In this document: in pieces, positions 44,864-55,759 of the stretch
Layout: each line of letters starts with the position of its first letter
How positions within the stretch are numbered: the first letter of the stretch is position 1
Origin: Polynucleobacter alcilacus
Lineage (GTDB): Bacteria; Pseudomonadota; Gammaproteobacteria; Burkholderiales; Burkholderiaceae
Assembly (NCBI RefSeq): GCF_018881545.1
Contig: NZ_JACVQD010000001.1
Location: 834,039-898,038, forward strand
Direction of reading: 5' to 3'
DNA: 64,000 nucleotides
Made by a program: the position numbers and the translations under genes
Notes under the pieces: generated by a model
What the model saw: only the letters and a program-made list of their open reading frames with translations
The model's database searches: none
Told to the model about the DNA's origin: nothing

Positions 44864-46273
44864 TCATTTCAGAATGACATCTTCGCTGACTACCTGATAA
44901 GGTTGAACACCCCGATTAAGGCAGCTACGAACAAAGTCTATGCTGGTCCGCAAGGAGTAATAAGAACTAATCAAGCTCCTAGGAACCTGGATTTTGAGAG
45001 CCTCATATTCCAGCAAGTCTAATTTCTTCAGATAGACATCTCTGACTTCTGGCAAAAAATTTTCAGTGAGCTCTTCTTCGTACATCCTTAGAGTAGCGTA
45101 GAGCGCAGCAATTTTTCGCTGCATCCGCTTATTACGATATCCCGGCAACATCAATAGCATTGGATACGACAAGGCCAAGAATGGCAAAAATACGAAAGCT
45201 AAGCGATTAATTAACTCTGCTAACCAAAACGGAAAATAAAGCATCAATAATGGTGAACTATTTTTTTCATAATGCAAAGCCACGGGGCTTTCTGGGAGCG
45301 CTAAATTTTTAAAGGAGGGGAATTCGCCTTGCCTGGCAAAGAAACTGGCCTTTCCATTAATTTCGCGTGCCGCTTCTAAAAATAAAAACTGTAGTGCTGG
45401 ATGCATTTTGTCATCAATCAACAGATTAGTTGTTGAGGCCAACAGCGTGATGTCGGTTGCAGGGAAGTTGCGTCCCAGACTAAATCCACCCTCTGGGACA
45501 TCCAGGATATGTAAGTATGGCATCGAACGTATTAGTGCCTTAGCCCGTGGAAATCCCGCTAGATGCAGATTTGGATCTGCCAATAATTTCTGTACGACAG
45601 GCGCATCATAACTTTCTACGATGATCGCAGCATCTATTTCCCCTTTTTCTAAAGCTTCGGCGGACTGTAAGTTGGAGAGATGAACAAAATTGGGGCCTTC
45701 ATCGAATCCATTGGCCTTTAGTAAAAGCATGGTCTGAGCATAAGAAGCGCTACCTTTTTCACCCACAGATAATCTGGACTTTAAAAAATATTGGGTGGTC
45801 GCCTTCATGTTCTGAAAATCCTGTTGCTTCAGCTCAGGACCACGATAAAAGAACCAAATCGGCAAATAATTAATTGCGCCCAATGACTCTACCCCCGGAG
45901 CATCATGCGGATGGAATGTACCTGACTGCACAAAGGCAACTTGCACTGGATCCTTGCGGTCGACTAAATGAGTGATATTTTCCGCGGTACCTTTGGTCGG
46001 AAGTAGCTCAAGAACAATGCCTTTTTTCTCAAAAAAGGTAGCGTACTTCTTTCCTAAAATCTCATTCACTCCACCAGGCGGTCCGGTTGCAATCACTACC
46101 CGCCTTGGGGGCGGTGGATCGGCATACCACCAGACCCCTATTAACACCAATAATATAATGAGTAATATGAGCCATGCCTCCCGCAAAAACAGTAGGAAGT
46201 CATCCCTCTTTTCCAGGGCTGTCTCATAGATACCTAGGCAGGATTCTTTGATGTCTTGTGTGATACTTCCCAT
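44864..46273 (-). CDS. TAXI-family solute-binding protein, membrane-anchored
   Basis: 469 residues. An N-terminal membrane span (WLILLIILLVLIGVWWY, about 33-50) anchors a TAXI/NMT1-like periplasmic domain (RVVIATGPPGGVNEILGKKY, QVAFVQSGTFHPHD). A second hydrophobic region near 360-385 and a coiled C-terminal tail follow. No TRAP permease genes are nearby, so it may sense rather than transport. Last gene before copy 1 of the large repeat. Confidence 0.82.
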   Translation of the reverse strand: MGSITQDIKESCLGIYETALEKRDDFLLFLREAWLILLIILLVLIGVWWYADPPPPRRVVIATGPPGGVNEILGKKYATFFEKKGIVLELLPTKGTAENITHLVDRKDPVQVAFVQSGTFHPHDAPGVESLGAINYLPIWFFYRGPELKQQDFQNMKATTQYFLKSRLSVGEKGSASYAQTMLLLKANGFDEGPNFVHLSNLQSAEALEKGEIDAAIIVESYDAPVVQKLLADPNLHLAGFPRAKALIRSMPYLHILDVPEGGFSLGRNFPATDITLLASTTNLLIDDKMHPALQFLFLEAAREINGKASFFARQGEFPSFKNLALPESPVALHYEKNSSPLLMLYFPFWLAELINRLAFVFLPFLALSYPMLLMLPGYRNKRMQRKIAALYATLRMYEEELTENFLPEVRDVYLKKLDLLEYEALKIQVPRSLISSYYSLRTSIDFVRSCLNRGVQPYQVVSEDVILK

Positions 46274-46560
46274 GGAGGGCCAATTAGTAAATATGTCAAA
46301 ACTTAATGATAATAGGCTTACTAAATTTTAATAGTTACGTTATTAAAGTCACATACAAAACAACAGGTTATGCCTGCTGAATTTGTTTGTATAACTTTTG
46401 TGTCACTAGCTTGATAACATGGCATTTAGACGACAACTAGAAAACAGCACCAATCTTCGGGTGTCATGCATTCGTAAACTGAATTCGTCGAATTAAGCGA
46501 ACCCACCCCACTCTATTGCCATTATGACTTTCTTATCAAGCTTTGCTTATTTCTATCTTT
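46274..46560. other. Intergenic region with no gene found
   Basis: 287 bp between the TAXI gene and the RND pump gene, both on the minus strand. No plausible small gene or terminator was seen; it probably holds the promoter of the TAXI gene and the 3' end of the efflux transcript. Confidence 0.5.
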
Positions 46561-49500
46561 CTACGATGCCTTTTTCTTTGCCCTGTTCTCAAAAAAGGTT
46601 TCAATTTCTACGAAAAAAATAGGTACCAGTGCCACTGCTAAACAGGTCGAAGCAATCATGCCACTAAAGACTGTGACCCCGAGAGAGACCCGCGATGCGG
46701 CTCCTGCTCCAGAAGCAAATATTAAGGGCATGACACCTAGGATAAATGCAATCGATGTCATCGTAATTGCTCTAAAACGCACCTTAGATGCCTCTAATGC
46801 AGATTCAACCAAACTCATTCCTTTTTCCTTGCACTCGAGCGCAACCTCCACAATCAAGATGGAGTTTTTACAAGAAAGTGCAATCATTAAGACCAAACCA
46901 ATCTGCACATAGATGTTGTTGGGTATGCCAGTGAGCGTGAGCGCTAGTACGGGTCCCGATAAAGAAAGAGGAACAGCGGTCAAAACCGACAATGGAGCAA
47001 CCCAAGTTTCATATTGAGCAGCTAAAACAAGGTAGACCAATAAGATCGACAGTCCAAAGATCAAGATCACGGTATTGCCTACCAAATTTTCTTGATAGGA
47101 CATCCCCTCCCACTGAAAGGCAATACCATCGGGCAGCGTTTCTGTGGCTAGTTTTTCCAAAGCTTGCATGACCTGCCCTGAGCTATAACCCTCATTTGCA
47201 GCACCTAAAACGGCAGCTGACGGGTATAGCTGGAACTGATTTACAAACGGAGGTCCGTTGACTTCTTCAATGTCGATAAAAGATCCTAGGGGGACCATAT
47301 CGCCGATCTTATTTCTGACATACAAACGACTTATCTGATCCTGAGTCATCCGGTACTTCCCATCAGCCTGCACATATACCTGATAGGTTTGACCGTACTT
47401 AAAGAATTGATTGACGTAGGTGGAGCCAACATAGGACTGCAACACATCATAGGCATCCCCAATCGCAACACCTACCGTTTCAGCACGGCCAACATTGAAT
47501 GTAAGCTTAAGTTGGGGAGCATCATTTTGAAATGGCGTAAAGGCCGTCATGACCTCTGGAAATTTTTGCGCTTCACTAATAAATTGCTTCGTGGCCGCAT
47601 CCAATTTTGTAAAATTATTACTGCCATCAGTCAACATGAGTCTCATTGAGAAGCCTCCGGAAAGGCCAAGACCTGGAATAGCGGGTGGTAAAAGTACAAC
47701 AGATTTGAGCTCTTGCACCTGCTTCAAACCTTCATTCATCGCGATATAGATATCGCGTAAGCCCTCACCTTTGCCACGTTCATCCCAAGGCTTCAGAATG
47801 ACATAGAGTCCCCCCGAATTCGACTGAACAGTACTGTTGTTGATTAGATTCATACCGCCAATGACTACTGACCGGTCAACGCCAGGGATCTTTTCCAGAA
47901 CTGCAACCACTTTTTTCATCCCCTCTTCGGTTCTTTCCAAGGATGCAGCGTCAGGCAAGGTCACTGAAACGAGTAGATAACCTTGATCCTCGTTTGGAAT
48001 AAATCCCGAAGGTGTGAGAGAAAGACCAATGAGAGATGTAGCAATGACCGCAGTGCCAAATAAGACTGCCTTTTTACGATTGTCCATCAACTTATGTAGT
48101 TGACGCTCATACCAAGTAGCGAGGCGATTAAAGTATTCATCAAACTTTTGATAAAACTTATTTTTGACCTTATTTGGATCAACGGGCTTTAAATACTGCG
48201 CAGATTGAGTTGGCTTTAAAGTAATTGCATTAATACCGCTAATTAATGCGGTAGCTGCAATCACCAAAGCAAATTGGCGGTACATTTGGCCAGTGATGCC
48301 TGAAATAAAGGAAGCAGGAATAAACACTGCCATCAACACCAAGGTAATTCCAATAATGGGAGCCATTAATTGGGTCATGGCATCAATTGCACCTTGCCTA
48401 GGAGCTTCACCATCTTCAATTTTCTTGGAGACCGCCTCAACCACCACAATCGCATCGTCGACCACAATACCAATACACAACACAATCGCAAACAAGGTCA
48501 TGAGGTTAATCGAAAAACTCAATGCTGCCATAGCGGCAAAGGCACCAATAATCGTGACGGGCACAGTCGTAGCGGGCACTAAGGTAGCCCGCCAGTTTTG
48601 CAGGAATATTAAAATCACAATTAAAACTAAGATACCGGCTTCATAAAGGGTTTTATACACTTCACTAATAGATGCCTGTACAAACATGGTGGTGTCAAAC
48701 GGAATATCCCAAGAAACCCCCTTGGGAAGTGTCTTAGCGATTTTTTCCATCTCCCCTCGAACAGCTTGAGCTACTGCTAAAGCATTAGCACCTGGCATTT
48801 GATATATGGCTATTCCGCCCGCGGGACTCTCATCGATTTTAAAGATCTGGGTGTAGTTTTGGCTGCCCATTTCAATTCTGGCAATATCCCGTAAATAGGT
48901 AATATCGGATTTACTGCCCGTCTTCACAACGATTCTGCCAAACTGCTCTGGCGTCGTCATGGCACTGGTCACATTCAGTGTTAATTGGAAATCTTGGCCA
49001 AGCGGTGTAGGGGGTGATCCTGTCTGACCTGCAGTCAGTAATATGTTTTGTTTATTAATCATGGCGATTACATCGCTTGGCACAAGATTGCGCATCTTCA
49101 TCTGAGCAGGATCTAGCCATATCCGCATACTGTAATTTCCCACACCAAACACATTGGCTGCTGCTACACCAGGTATGCGAGCTAAGCGCTGTTGTAATTG
49201 GAGGTTTGCAAGATTACTTAAAAATAATCCATCATGCTCAGGATTGGTAGAGGTCAGGGTGACAAACTGCAAAATCGCCGTGGACTGTGTTTTAGTGGTG
49301 ACTCCCTGCTTTTGAACGGCTTGCGGCAGTGCAGGCAGCGCGATTGCTACTCGGTTCTGCACGTTCACTTGAGCGATGTCAGGATCGGTGCCCACTTGAA
49401 ACGTGACGGTCAGCGTGTAATTACCAGTATCCGTAGAAGACGACTCCATATAGAGCATGCCTTCCACACCATTTACCTGAGTTTCAATATTGCTGGCTAC

Positions 49501-49683
49501 CAATTGCTGTACCAAAGTAGCACTGGCGCCAGGATAGCTCGTGGTGACCTGAATGGTGGGCGGTACGATGTTCGGGTATTGCGAAATCGGCAAGCCAAAA
49601 ATAGAGACTCCGCCGATCAGCACCATCAGCAGCGCAATCACATTGGCCATTACTGGCCGTTCGATAAAAAATTTAGAGAGCAT
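46561..49683 (-). CDS. RND efflux pump, inner-membrane permease (HAE1 type)
   Basis: 1040 residues, full length for AcrB/MexB-like pumps. It starts MLSKFFIERPVMANVIALLM, has YPNIVPPTIQVTTSYPGASA, the proton-relay Asp pair in GIVVDDAIVVVEAV, and the second-half segment NSGGLYVILKPWDERGKGEG. It works with the adaptor and outer-membrane genes directly upstream to expel drugs or other hydrophobic compounds. Two bp separate it from the adaptor gene. Confidence 0.95.
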   Translation of the reverse strand: MLSKFFIERPVMANVIALLMVLIGGVSIFGLPISQYPNIVPPTIQVTTSYPGASATLVQQLVASNIETQVNGVEGMLYMESSSTDTGNYTLTVTFQVGTDPDIAQVNVQNRVAIALPALPQAVQKQGVTTKTQSTAILQFVTLTSTNPEHDGLFLSNLANLQLQQRLARIPGVAAANVFGVGNYSMRIWLDPAQMKMRNLVPSDVIAMINKQNILLTAGQTGSPPTPLGQDFQLTLNVTSAMTTPEQFGRIVVKTGSKSDITYLRDIARIEMGSQNYTQIFKIDESPAGGIAIYQMPGANALAVAQAVRGEMEKIAKTLPKGVSWDIPFDTTMFVQASISEVYKTLYEAGILVLIVILIFLQNWRATLVPATTVPVTIIGAFAAMAALSFSINLMTLFAIVLCIGIVVDDAIVVVEAVSKKIEDGEAPRQGAIDAMTQLMAPIIGITLVLMAVFIPASFISGITGQMYRQFALVIAATALISGINAITLKPTQSAQYLKPVDPNKVKNKFYQKFDEYFNRLATWYERQLHKLMDNRKKAVLFGTAVIATSLIGLSLTPSGFIPNEDQGYLLVSVTLPDAASLERTEEGMKKVVAVLEKIPGVDRSVVIGGMNLINNSTVQSNSGGLYVILKPWDERGKGEGLRDIYIAMNEGLKQVQELKSVVLLPPAIPGLGLSGGFSMRLMLTDGSNNFTKLDAATKQFISEAQKFPEVMTAFTPFQNDAPQLKLTFNVGRAETVGVAIGDAYDVLQSYVGSTYVNQFFKYGQTYQVYVQADGKYRMTQDQISRLYVRNKIGDMVPLGSFIDIEEVNGPPFVNQFQLYPSAAVLGAANEGYSSGQVMQALEKLATETLPDGIAFQWEGMSYQENLVGNTVILIFGLSILLVYLVLAAQYETWVAPLSVLTAVPLSLSGPVLALTLTGIPNNIYVQIGLVLMIALSCKNSILIVEVALECKEKGMSLVESALEASKVRFRAITMTSIAFILGVMPLIFASGAGAASRVSLGVTVFSGMIASTCLAVALVPIFFVEIETFFENRAKKKAS

Positions 49684-49685
49684 GA

Positions 49686-50936
49686 TTATTTGAGGATCAT
49701 TGCTTCAAGCGTTACCGCTTTGGGATTAGTCACTTGGTTGACGCTCAAATTAATGAAGCCATTAATTACCACTTGGCTTGAGGCAGTCAAGCCTTCCGTA
49801 ACTTCAACATACTTTTCGAAACGCTGTCCAAGCTTAATCGGCTGACGTTGCGCCCGCTTTGCTTCATCTAAGACATAAACATAATCTCCCACTTGATCAT
49901 TCAAGGTGGCAGTTACAGGAACCAATAAAGCCTGTCTTGGTTTGCCATATTGCGCCATGACACGCGCATACAGGCCAGGTATTAATGTACTGTCCTCATT
50001 TTTGAAGATGCCTCGTAACTGCAGGGATCCGGTTTCTGTGGAGATTAAATTGGCCGCATAATCAAGGACTCCTTCATGAGGATAGCCTTTATCATTTTGT
50101 AGCCCAGCAAACACTGGCAAGGTATTCACATTAGACTTCTTATCTGCATTTTTATCGATTTCCTCAAACTTCAAGAAATCACGCTCATTGACTGAGAAAT
50201 AAACGTATATAGGTGAAATCTGTTGGATCGTTGCCAACTTCACCCCTTTTGAAGTGGTGTCTAAATACGTGCCGACGTCTAATAAGTGCCGACCCATTAG
50301 TCCATCAAATGGCGCTCTAATTTCGGTATAGCCTAAATTGATCTTTGCGAGCGTTAAGCTCGCCTCGGACTGCTGATACTGGGATAAAGCTTTGTCTACA
50401 GCTGCTTGAGAGGTCGCGTTTTCTTTCAGCAACGATTTTTGACGCCCATATTCTATTTTTGCTTCGTCGTAAATAGCCTTTTTAAAATTCACTTCTTGGA
50501 TATATTGGTCCTGTTCAATCACAAACAACAGATCACCCTTTTTCACCATGGCGCCATCTGCAAACCCAATTTTGGTGAGGTAGCCTTTAACTCGGGCATC
50601 TAGGTTGACGGTAAGAAAAGGATCAACCACGCCATCAGAAGTGGCAAAACTGCGGATTTCCTGAGAGAGTGGCAGGGCGGTAGTGACTGGTATTGGTGGT
50701 TTTGTCGTAGTTTTACCGCAGGATTTAAGGAAGATCAGAGCAATGATTGCAATCAATACGACGATGGCTATGCCAATAGTCCTTGGTGACAGCTTCTTTT
50801 TCAGGAACGGGATATCAACTGTACTTAACTTTGTTAACAGAGCATTCCAACGTGACAATAATGAAGTCCACAAAGGCCGCAGATGGCCCCATAGTTCCGT
50901 TAGTAAAAGTTTGGCTTTTAGTAAGAGGTCTTTCAT
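49686..50936 (-). CDS. RND efflux periplasmic adaptor (MexA/AcrA type)
   Basis: 416 residues. Unusually long N-terminus of about 75 residues with a membrane span (IGIAIVVLIAIIALIFLKSC) before the adaptor domains. The lipoyl halves read VDPFLTVNLDARVKGYLTKI and LGYTEIRAPFDGLMGRHLLD with a coiled-coil hairpin between them. It links the pump to the channel protein. It overlaps the outer-membrane gene by 4 bp. Confidence 0.92.
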   Translation of the reverse strand: MKDLLLKAKLLLTELWGHLRPLWTSLLSRWNALLTKLSTVDIPFLKKKLSPRTIGIAIVVLIAIIALIFLKSCGKTTTKPPIPVTTALPLSQEIRSFATSDGVVDPFLTVNLDARVKGYLTKIGFADGAMVKKGDLLFVIEQDQYIQEVNFKKAIYDEAKIEYGRQKSLLKENATSQAAVDKALSQYQQSEASLTLAKINLGYTEIRAPFDGLMGRHLLDVGTYLDTTSKGVKLATIQQISPIYVYFSVNERDFLKFEEIDKNADKKSNVNTLPVFAGLQNDKGYPHEGVLDYAANLISTETGSLQLRGIFKNEDSTLIPGLYARVMAQYGKPRQALLVPVTATLNDQVGDYVYVLDEAKRAQRQPIKLGQRFEKYVEVTEGLTASSQVVINGFINLSVNQVTNPKAVTLEAMILK

Positions 50937-52597
50937 GGCGCAGCACTTCCCTGAGTCGGTGTTGTTGATTTCATTGGCGTTACCCCTTCAGCGGGTAGCG
51001 ATTGATTTGGCAAAACTAGCTTGCCAGCTTGAACATTAAACGGTTCACCAGTCTTTGTGAGTACCTTACCCCAATCTGTTCGGTCGGTCATCTCGGCAAC
51101 CATCACATCAGGTAATTTAGGCGGCGTCATTTCCGCAGACCAGCCGCCACCGAGCGACTTAAATGCGCCAACATAGCCAACCAGCTCATTCGATTTGGTT
51201 TGCACTAAAGAGTTTTGTATGCTCAATAAGGATTGCTGAGCAATAATCACCGTGTTGTAGTCATTTTGACCTGCTATGTAGCGTCCTAAGGCCATATCAG
51301 CGGCACTCTTAGCAGCAATCACGGCGCGGCTGTAATCCTCTACAGCACTTTTCGAGGTTGAAATCGCCACTAGCGAATCCTCAACCTCTTTTTGCGCATT
51401 CAAGACCAGATTTTGATACGCCAAAATACTTTGCTGAAACACAGCATCCTGGACACGCACCTGATCTACCAATGCGCCTCGATAAAACAACGGTAAATAA
51501 AGTCCTGCGGAAATGCCGGTGGTGTTATTACTCCAGCTAAATAAACTTCCTGGGCTCGTGCCGCCAAAATTTGAGGTTGCATAACCAAAGGTACCGCCTA
51601 GGGTAAAAGTGGGATACAGCAAGGCCTTATTGACACCTATCAAAGCAGATTGGGATGCTGCAAAAAATTCTGCTTGCAGGATATCTGGACGACGACGCAA
51701 TAAATCTCTTGGCATCCCCACACCTAATTCATTGGGTGGCTTGAGTGAGCCCTTGGTATTACCATACTTCTTTTCATAGTAATCGGGTGGCTCACCCAAT
51801 AAAATGCTCATTGCATTTTGTGTTTTCTTGAGGTTAGCGATCAAAGCGGGGATCTGCGCTTTGGTCTGCTCATATTGCGCCTGAGCCTGACTGAGATCCA
51901 ACATTGATGTTGCACCATATTTAAAACGAGCGCCTGCAATCCGTAAACTTTCCTTTTGCAGGGCAAGATTCGCATTGGCGACTGCAATTAACTCCTCATT
52001 GTTGCGAATATTAATATAGGTATTCGCGACATCCGCAGTTAAAGACACATCCGCTGAATAAAAAGCAGCCACACTAGATAAATACGAATTTAAAGAGCTT
52101 TCAATACCTCGCCTAGCCTTACCCCAAAAATCCAACTCCCAATTGAGTTGCACTACGACGTTATTAAAGGTTAAATTACTTGGGCTATTGGTAATTTCTT
52201 GCAAATTACTATTACGGGTACTGGCAGTAGAACCACTCAATGCAACTGTTGGTAAGATAGCTGCATCACTCACACCGAGTTGCGCTTGTAGCTGATAGAT
52301 TCTTAAAGCAGTTTGTTGCAGCGAGAGGTTTTGAGCAGCAGCCTCTTTAAGCAAGGCGTTGAGTGTTGGGTCATTAAAACTCTTCCACCACTCCACTGGA
52401 TCCAGAATTTTATTCGAGTTTTCACCCAATGATTCCGTAAATTCGGTTTGCGTTGTGGTCTGATATCGGTCCACTGCCTTCGACGCTGGCCTTGTAAAAT
52501 CAGGGCCCACCATAAAACAACCCGCCAGCAAACCAGTGCTGGCGAGAAGGGTTACTGAGAGCCTTAAATTTCTAGGCAACGGCATATAGCGGATCAA
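50933..52597 (-). CDS. Outer-membrane efflux channel lipoprotein (NodT/OprM type)
   Basis: 554 residues. A lipoprotein signal with LLAGC precedes FMVGPDFTRPASK, the start of NodT-family channels. Two repeats typical of TolC-like proteins carry QVQDAVFQQSILAYQNLVLNAQKEVEDSL and LDLSQAQAQYEQTKAQIP. The C-terminus is extended by a Pro/Thr-rich tail. First gene of the OMF-adaptor-pump operon, starting 65 bp from the bdhA stop. Confidence 0.92.
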   Translation of the reverse strand: MIRYMPLPRNLRLSVTLLASTGLLAGCFMVGPDFTRPASKAVDRYQTTTQTEFTESLGENSNKILDPVEWWKSFNDPTLNALLKEAAAQNLSLQQTALRIYQLQAQLGVSDAAILPTVALSGSTASTRNSNLQEITNSPSNLTFNNVVVQLNWELDFWGKARRGIESSLNSYLSSVAAFYSADVSLTADVANTYINIRNNEELIAVANANLALQKESLRIAGARFKYGATSMLDLSQAQAQYEQTKAQIPALIANLKKTQNAMSILLGEPPDYYEKKYGNTKGSLKPPNELGVGMPRDLLRRRPDILQAEFFAASQSALIGVNKALLYPTFTLGGTFGYATSNFGGTSPGSLFSWSNNTTGISAGLYLPLFYRGALVDQVRVQDAVFQQSILAYQNLVLNAQKEVEDSLVAISTSKSAVEDYSRAVIAAKSAADMALGRYIAGQNDYNTVIIAQQSLLSIQNSLVQTKSNELVGYVGAFKSLGGGWSAEMTPPKLPDVMVAEMTDRTDWGKVLTKTGEPFNVQAGKLVLPNQSLPAEGVTPMKSTTPTQGSAAP

Positions 52598-52661
52598 CCA
52601 TTAAATACAAAATGACAATTTAGTTTAGTTGGGTATTCATTAAATAAAAGCGCAACACACC

Positions 52662-53444
52662 TTACTGCATAAACCACCCATGACTGACAAGAATCGATTG
52701 ACCAGTGATGGCATTGGTCTCGAATCCAGCGAGGAATACTACTGTGTTTGCTACATCGTCAACAGTAGTAAATTCTCCATCAACGGTTTCTTTTAGCATC
52801 ACATTTTTTACTACATCCGCTTCACTAATGCCCAGCTCTTTTGCTTGCTCAGGTATCTGTTTTTCAACCAAAGGTGTCATCACAAACCCAGGGCAAACCA
52901 CATTGGCACGCACCTTTCTTGGGCCGCCTTCTTTAGCAACCGTTTTACACAAACCAAGCAAGCCATGTTTCGCAGTCACATAGGCCGCTTTTAGTTTGGA
53001 TGCCTCATGCGAGTGAGCTGAGCCCATATAAATGATTGACCCGCCTCTGCCACTGTCATACATATGCTTGATTGCAGCCTTGGTGGTGAGAAATGCGCCG
53101 TCCAAATGAATTGCCATCATTTTTTTCCACTCAGCAAAGGGATAATCCTCGATGGGGTGAACAATTTGAATGCCGGCATTGGATACGAGCACATCAATAC
53201 TGCCTAGCTTTTTTACCGTTTCATCGATGCCTGCATTCACCATCTCTTCATTAGTCACATCCATGGCGATAGCAATTGCCTTACCACCACCCTGGTTAAT
53301 CTCATCTGCAACTTTTTGAGCATCTGTTAAATTGAGATCGGCAATCACAACGGCCGCGCCCGCTGCTGATAACTTGATGGCACATTCCTTACCAATACCG
53401 CTGGCAGATCCAGTAATCAGGGCAACTTTATTTTTTAAAGACAT
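52662..53444 (-). CDS. bdhA: 3-hydroxybutyrate dehydrogenase
   Basis: 260 residues, [11 protein letters not shown] at 11-18, NAG at 89-91, catalytic Ser142, Tyr155 and Lys159. The C-terminal W-F-M-Q end and the segment [16 protein letters not shown] fit D-3-hydroxybutyrate dehydrogenase. It interconverts 3-hydroxybutyrate and acetoacetate, in polyhydroxybutyrate turnover. It follows the decarboxylase with 33 bp between them, making an acetoacetate-handling operon with the patatin gene. Confidence 0.9.
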   Translation of the reverse strand: MSLKNKVALITGSASGIGKECAIKLSAAGAAVVIADLNLTDAQKVADEINQGGGKAIAIAMDVTNEEMVNAGIDETVKKLGSIDVLVSNAGIQIVHPIEDYPFAEWKKMMAIHLDGAFLTTKAAIKHMYDSGRGGSIIYMGSAHSHEASKLKAAYVTAKHGLLGLCKTVAKEGGPRKVRANVVCPGFVMTPLVEKQIPEQAKELGISEADVVKNVMLKETVDGEFTTVDDVANTVVFLAGFETNAITGQSILVSHGWFMQ

Positions 53445-53477
53445 TCTTATCTCCGGGAAAAATGAAAAGGGATTGGA

Positions 53478-54221
53478 TTAAGCTAGGTAATCAAAAGCAA
53501 CTTCACCCAAACCCAGGGTGAGATCACACATGAGGTGTTTTGCAGCAACAACTTCAAGCACTGGTAAATCGGCTATGGGCGCTAATGCATGGTGAAATAA
53601 TTCTAATCTTGCAGGGCCAGTCCAGGCACCATGAACCGTGACATTTTGACTAAAATAGCGCACTAACTCACAAATTCTAGGTGTGCCGTCTACGTGGGGA
53701 ATAATTTTGAGCAAGTAACCAGGGGTTTCGGAAAGCTTTTTTTGCTCTTGAGCAATATCCAAGGTTTGAAATTTAAAACCCATGGTTCCTGTGGCGACTC
53801 TGATGGGGCCGTAATCCAAAGTACCCACCAACGTATCCGACTCGATTCTTAATTTAGGAAATGCCAGCTTCTTCGGAAATCCCCATAACTCTCTTCCCCC
53901 AGCAATAGGTGCCAAGTCATCCAAAAACATCATATGGGTATAACTAGCAGGTTTACCGTCAGCATCAATGACATTGATTACTTGACCACTTTCGGTGTAA
54001 TCGCCAAAACCAGAAGAATCGGGCATTTTAATAAATTCAAAACTGACCAACGGATCGTTCACTGTCAAAGGCTCAGGAACGATTGCTCTTAAGGCGTCTA
54101 GGTCCGTTCTATAAGTGATGATGAAGAATTCCCGATTGACAAAGTGGTAAGGACCCCTTGGGTAGGCGGGACTGACAAAAGGCATCGAATAGGCATTTTT
54201 GCGAATGTCTGCAATCTTCAT
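53478..54221 (-). CDS. adc: Acetoacetate decarboxylase
   Basis: 247 residues. The Schiff-base lysine region [13 protein letters not shown] (Lys117-Lys118) is intact, as are [15 protein letters not shown] and the C-terminal [15 protein letters not shown]. It splits acetoacetate into acetone and carbon dioxide. It overlaps the patatin gene by 4 bp. A broken relative with the central part deleted lies at 32511-32740. Confidence 0.92.
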   Translation of the reverse strand: MKIADIRKNAYSMPFVSPAYPRGPYHFVNREFFIITYRTDLDALRAIVPEPLTVNDPLVSFEFIKMPDSSGFGDYTESGQVINVIDADGKPASYTHMMFLDDLAPIAGGRELWGFPKKLAFPKLRIESDTLVGTLDYGPIRVATGTMGFKFQTLDIAQEQKKLSETPGYLLKIIPHVDGTPRICELVRYFSQNVTVHGAWTGPARLELFHHALAPIADLPVLEVVAAKHLMCDLTLGLGEVAFDYLA

Positions 54222-55423
54222 TTCTTTTTCCTGTTTAAAGTATTGTCGGTTTTTTGGGCTCTGTGAAAATCATATTCCTTATAGTTTTCTCCATCGGGAG
54301 GTAACTCGAGACACTGTGGATTTGAAAGCGTTTCGAGAATATCTTTAAGCCCTGCCTCCCAATGCATTTGCATCGTCTCAAAACTAAATTGGTAATCCTT
54401 GAAGTGACCTTCGCTAGGTTTATCTTGATAAATCAACTGGATATAATTAACTTTTCTTGAATACGCTTCACGTTGTAATTCGGAGAACCACGGGTCCTGG
54501 TTCTTAACAGAGTCGGGTACATGCTCCAAAGTATCTGATAAGAATTTGCGCAATTTTTGCTTTTCTTTAATACTATTGGTACCACTACGTGTTCTGCTGG
54601 AGTATTGAATATCTTTCTGTCGCTCCATCACCTCAAAAATATTCGTCGGAAGCTCGCCCGCGGCACTCCATAAATCAATCTGAAAAACGAGAGAATCTTC
54701 TAAAGATAGGTTGTTAAGGGTGTAAATATGTTCAAGGGGTGTATTGGACACACATCCACCATCCCAATAAAATTCGCCATCGATTTCAACCGCGGGAAAT
54801 CCGGGTGGAAGTGATCCCGAAGCCAGAAAATGCTTAGGCCCTAACTTCATCTCGGTATTATCAAAATAAACAAAATTTCCAGTTCGTACATTTGTCGCAC
54901 CCACTGAAACTCGCATAGATTTGTGGTCATTAATTCTGTCAAAATCACAAAATTTTTCAAGAGTTACAATCATGGGGGAGGTGTCGTAAAAGCTAACGTC
55001 AGCTGGACTGCCTAAACCAGGTGCAAAAGGTTTAGGTACAAAAAAGTTTTGTTGACCGCCCATAATTGCATTGGATGCTGCAGCTGACCCAAACATTTTT
55101 TCAATATAAGTGTTATCGAGCATATGCATACCGATTGGGCTAGCTGCATACATCTTGTCAGCAAACATCAAAAACTGGGCTAGTGGAGATGGATTGCGGC
55201 AAATGGTTTCCCAAAACCCTTTTAATTTTTCTACACGATCTTTTGGGGCATTTCCAGCTATGACGGCGCAATTGAGTGACCCAATTGAAACCCCAGCTAG
55301 TGCATTGGGATGAATACCTTTTTTATTCAAACCTTCAAGTACCCCAGCTTGATACGACCCTAATGCGCCCCCTCCCTGCAGAACAAGACCAATTCGAGGA
55401 TATGGGAGATTGAGATCTTTCAT
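54218..55423 (-). CDS. Patatin-like phospholipase
   Basis: 401 residues. Oxyanion motif [12 protein letters not shown] (about 16-27), nucleophile elbow GVSIGS (Ser46) and the Asp in [11 protein letters not shown] make the patatin Ser-Asp dyad. A C-terminal DUF3734-like region follows ([19 protein letters not shown]). Patatin, adc and bdhA genes together are frequent in betaproteobacteria and are linked to polyhydroxybutyrate or lipid turnover. First gene of the operon. Confidence 0.9.
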   Translation of the reverse strand: MKDLNLPYPRIGLVLQGGGALGSYQAGVLEGLNKKGIHPNALAGVSIGSLNCAVIAGNAPKDRVEKLKGFWETICRNPSPLAQFLMFADKMYAASPIGMHMLDNTYIEKMFGSAAASNAIMGGQQNFFVPKPFAPGLGSPADVSFYDTSPMIVTLEKFCDFDRINDHKSMRVSVGATNVRTGNFVYFDNTEMKLGPKHFLASGSLPPGFPAVEIDGEFYWDGGCVSNTPLEHIYTLNNLSLEDSLVFQIDLWSAAGELPTNIFEVMERQKDIQYSSRTRSGTNSIKEKQKLRKFLSDTLEHVPDSVKNQDPWFSELQREAYSRKVNYIQLIYQDKPSEGHFKDYQFSFETMQMHWEAGLKDILETLSNPQCLELPPDGENYKEYDFHRAQKTDNTLNRKKK

Positions 55424-55759
55424 GTGGATTTAAATTCCTTATCAGACCTCCCGCCATAAACATAACCTAGGGGGCTTTCTTTAGGAAGGAGTCTTGGGTT
55501 TAGCTAAGATGCGAAAAATTAGAATGATAATTTATAATTATTACTTATGTCAAAAAGATGACAGCGGTTCATGAAGGATCGCCTTTGTAGTGGCCGTTTC
55601 AATTAGGCCTTAGGGGTATCCTGCACTAAGTTAGTGCAAAGAAAATTCAATCAATTTACAATAATGAAATAACCATGTTATAAATTTGGGTATAGTTTTT
55701 ACATAGTTTTAACTAGAAATTAAGATCAAATTATTTTAAATATCGTAAGGGTCAGTTCA
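55424..55759. other. Divergent promoter region between patatin and cytochrome genes
   Basis: 336 bp separating genes that point away from each other. AT-rich with poly-A tracts near 55520-55550 and 55670-55740. It must hold both promoters, but I could not fix them. No gene found. Confidence 0.5.

Noticed and set aside
53478..55423. patatin-adc-bdhA as a novel pathway
   Set aside because: This gene trio is a known arrangement in betaproteobacteria linked to polyhydroxybutyrate or lipid use.
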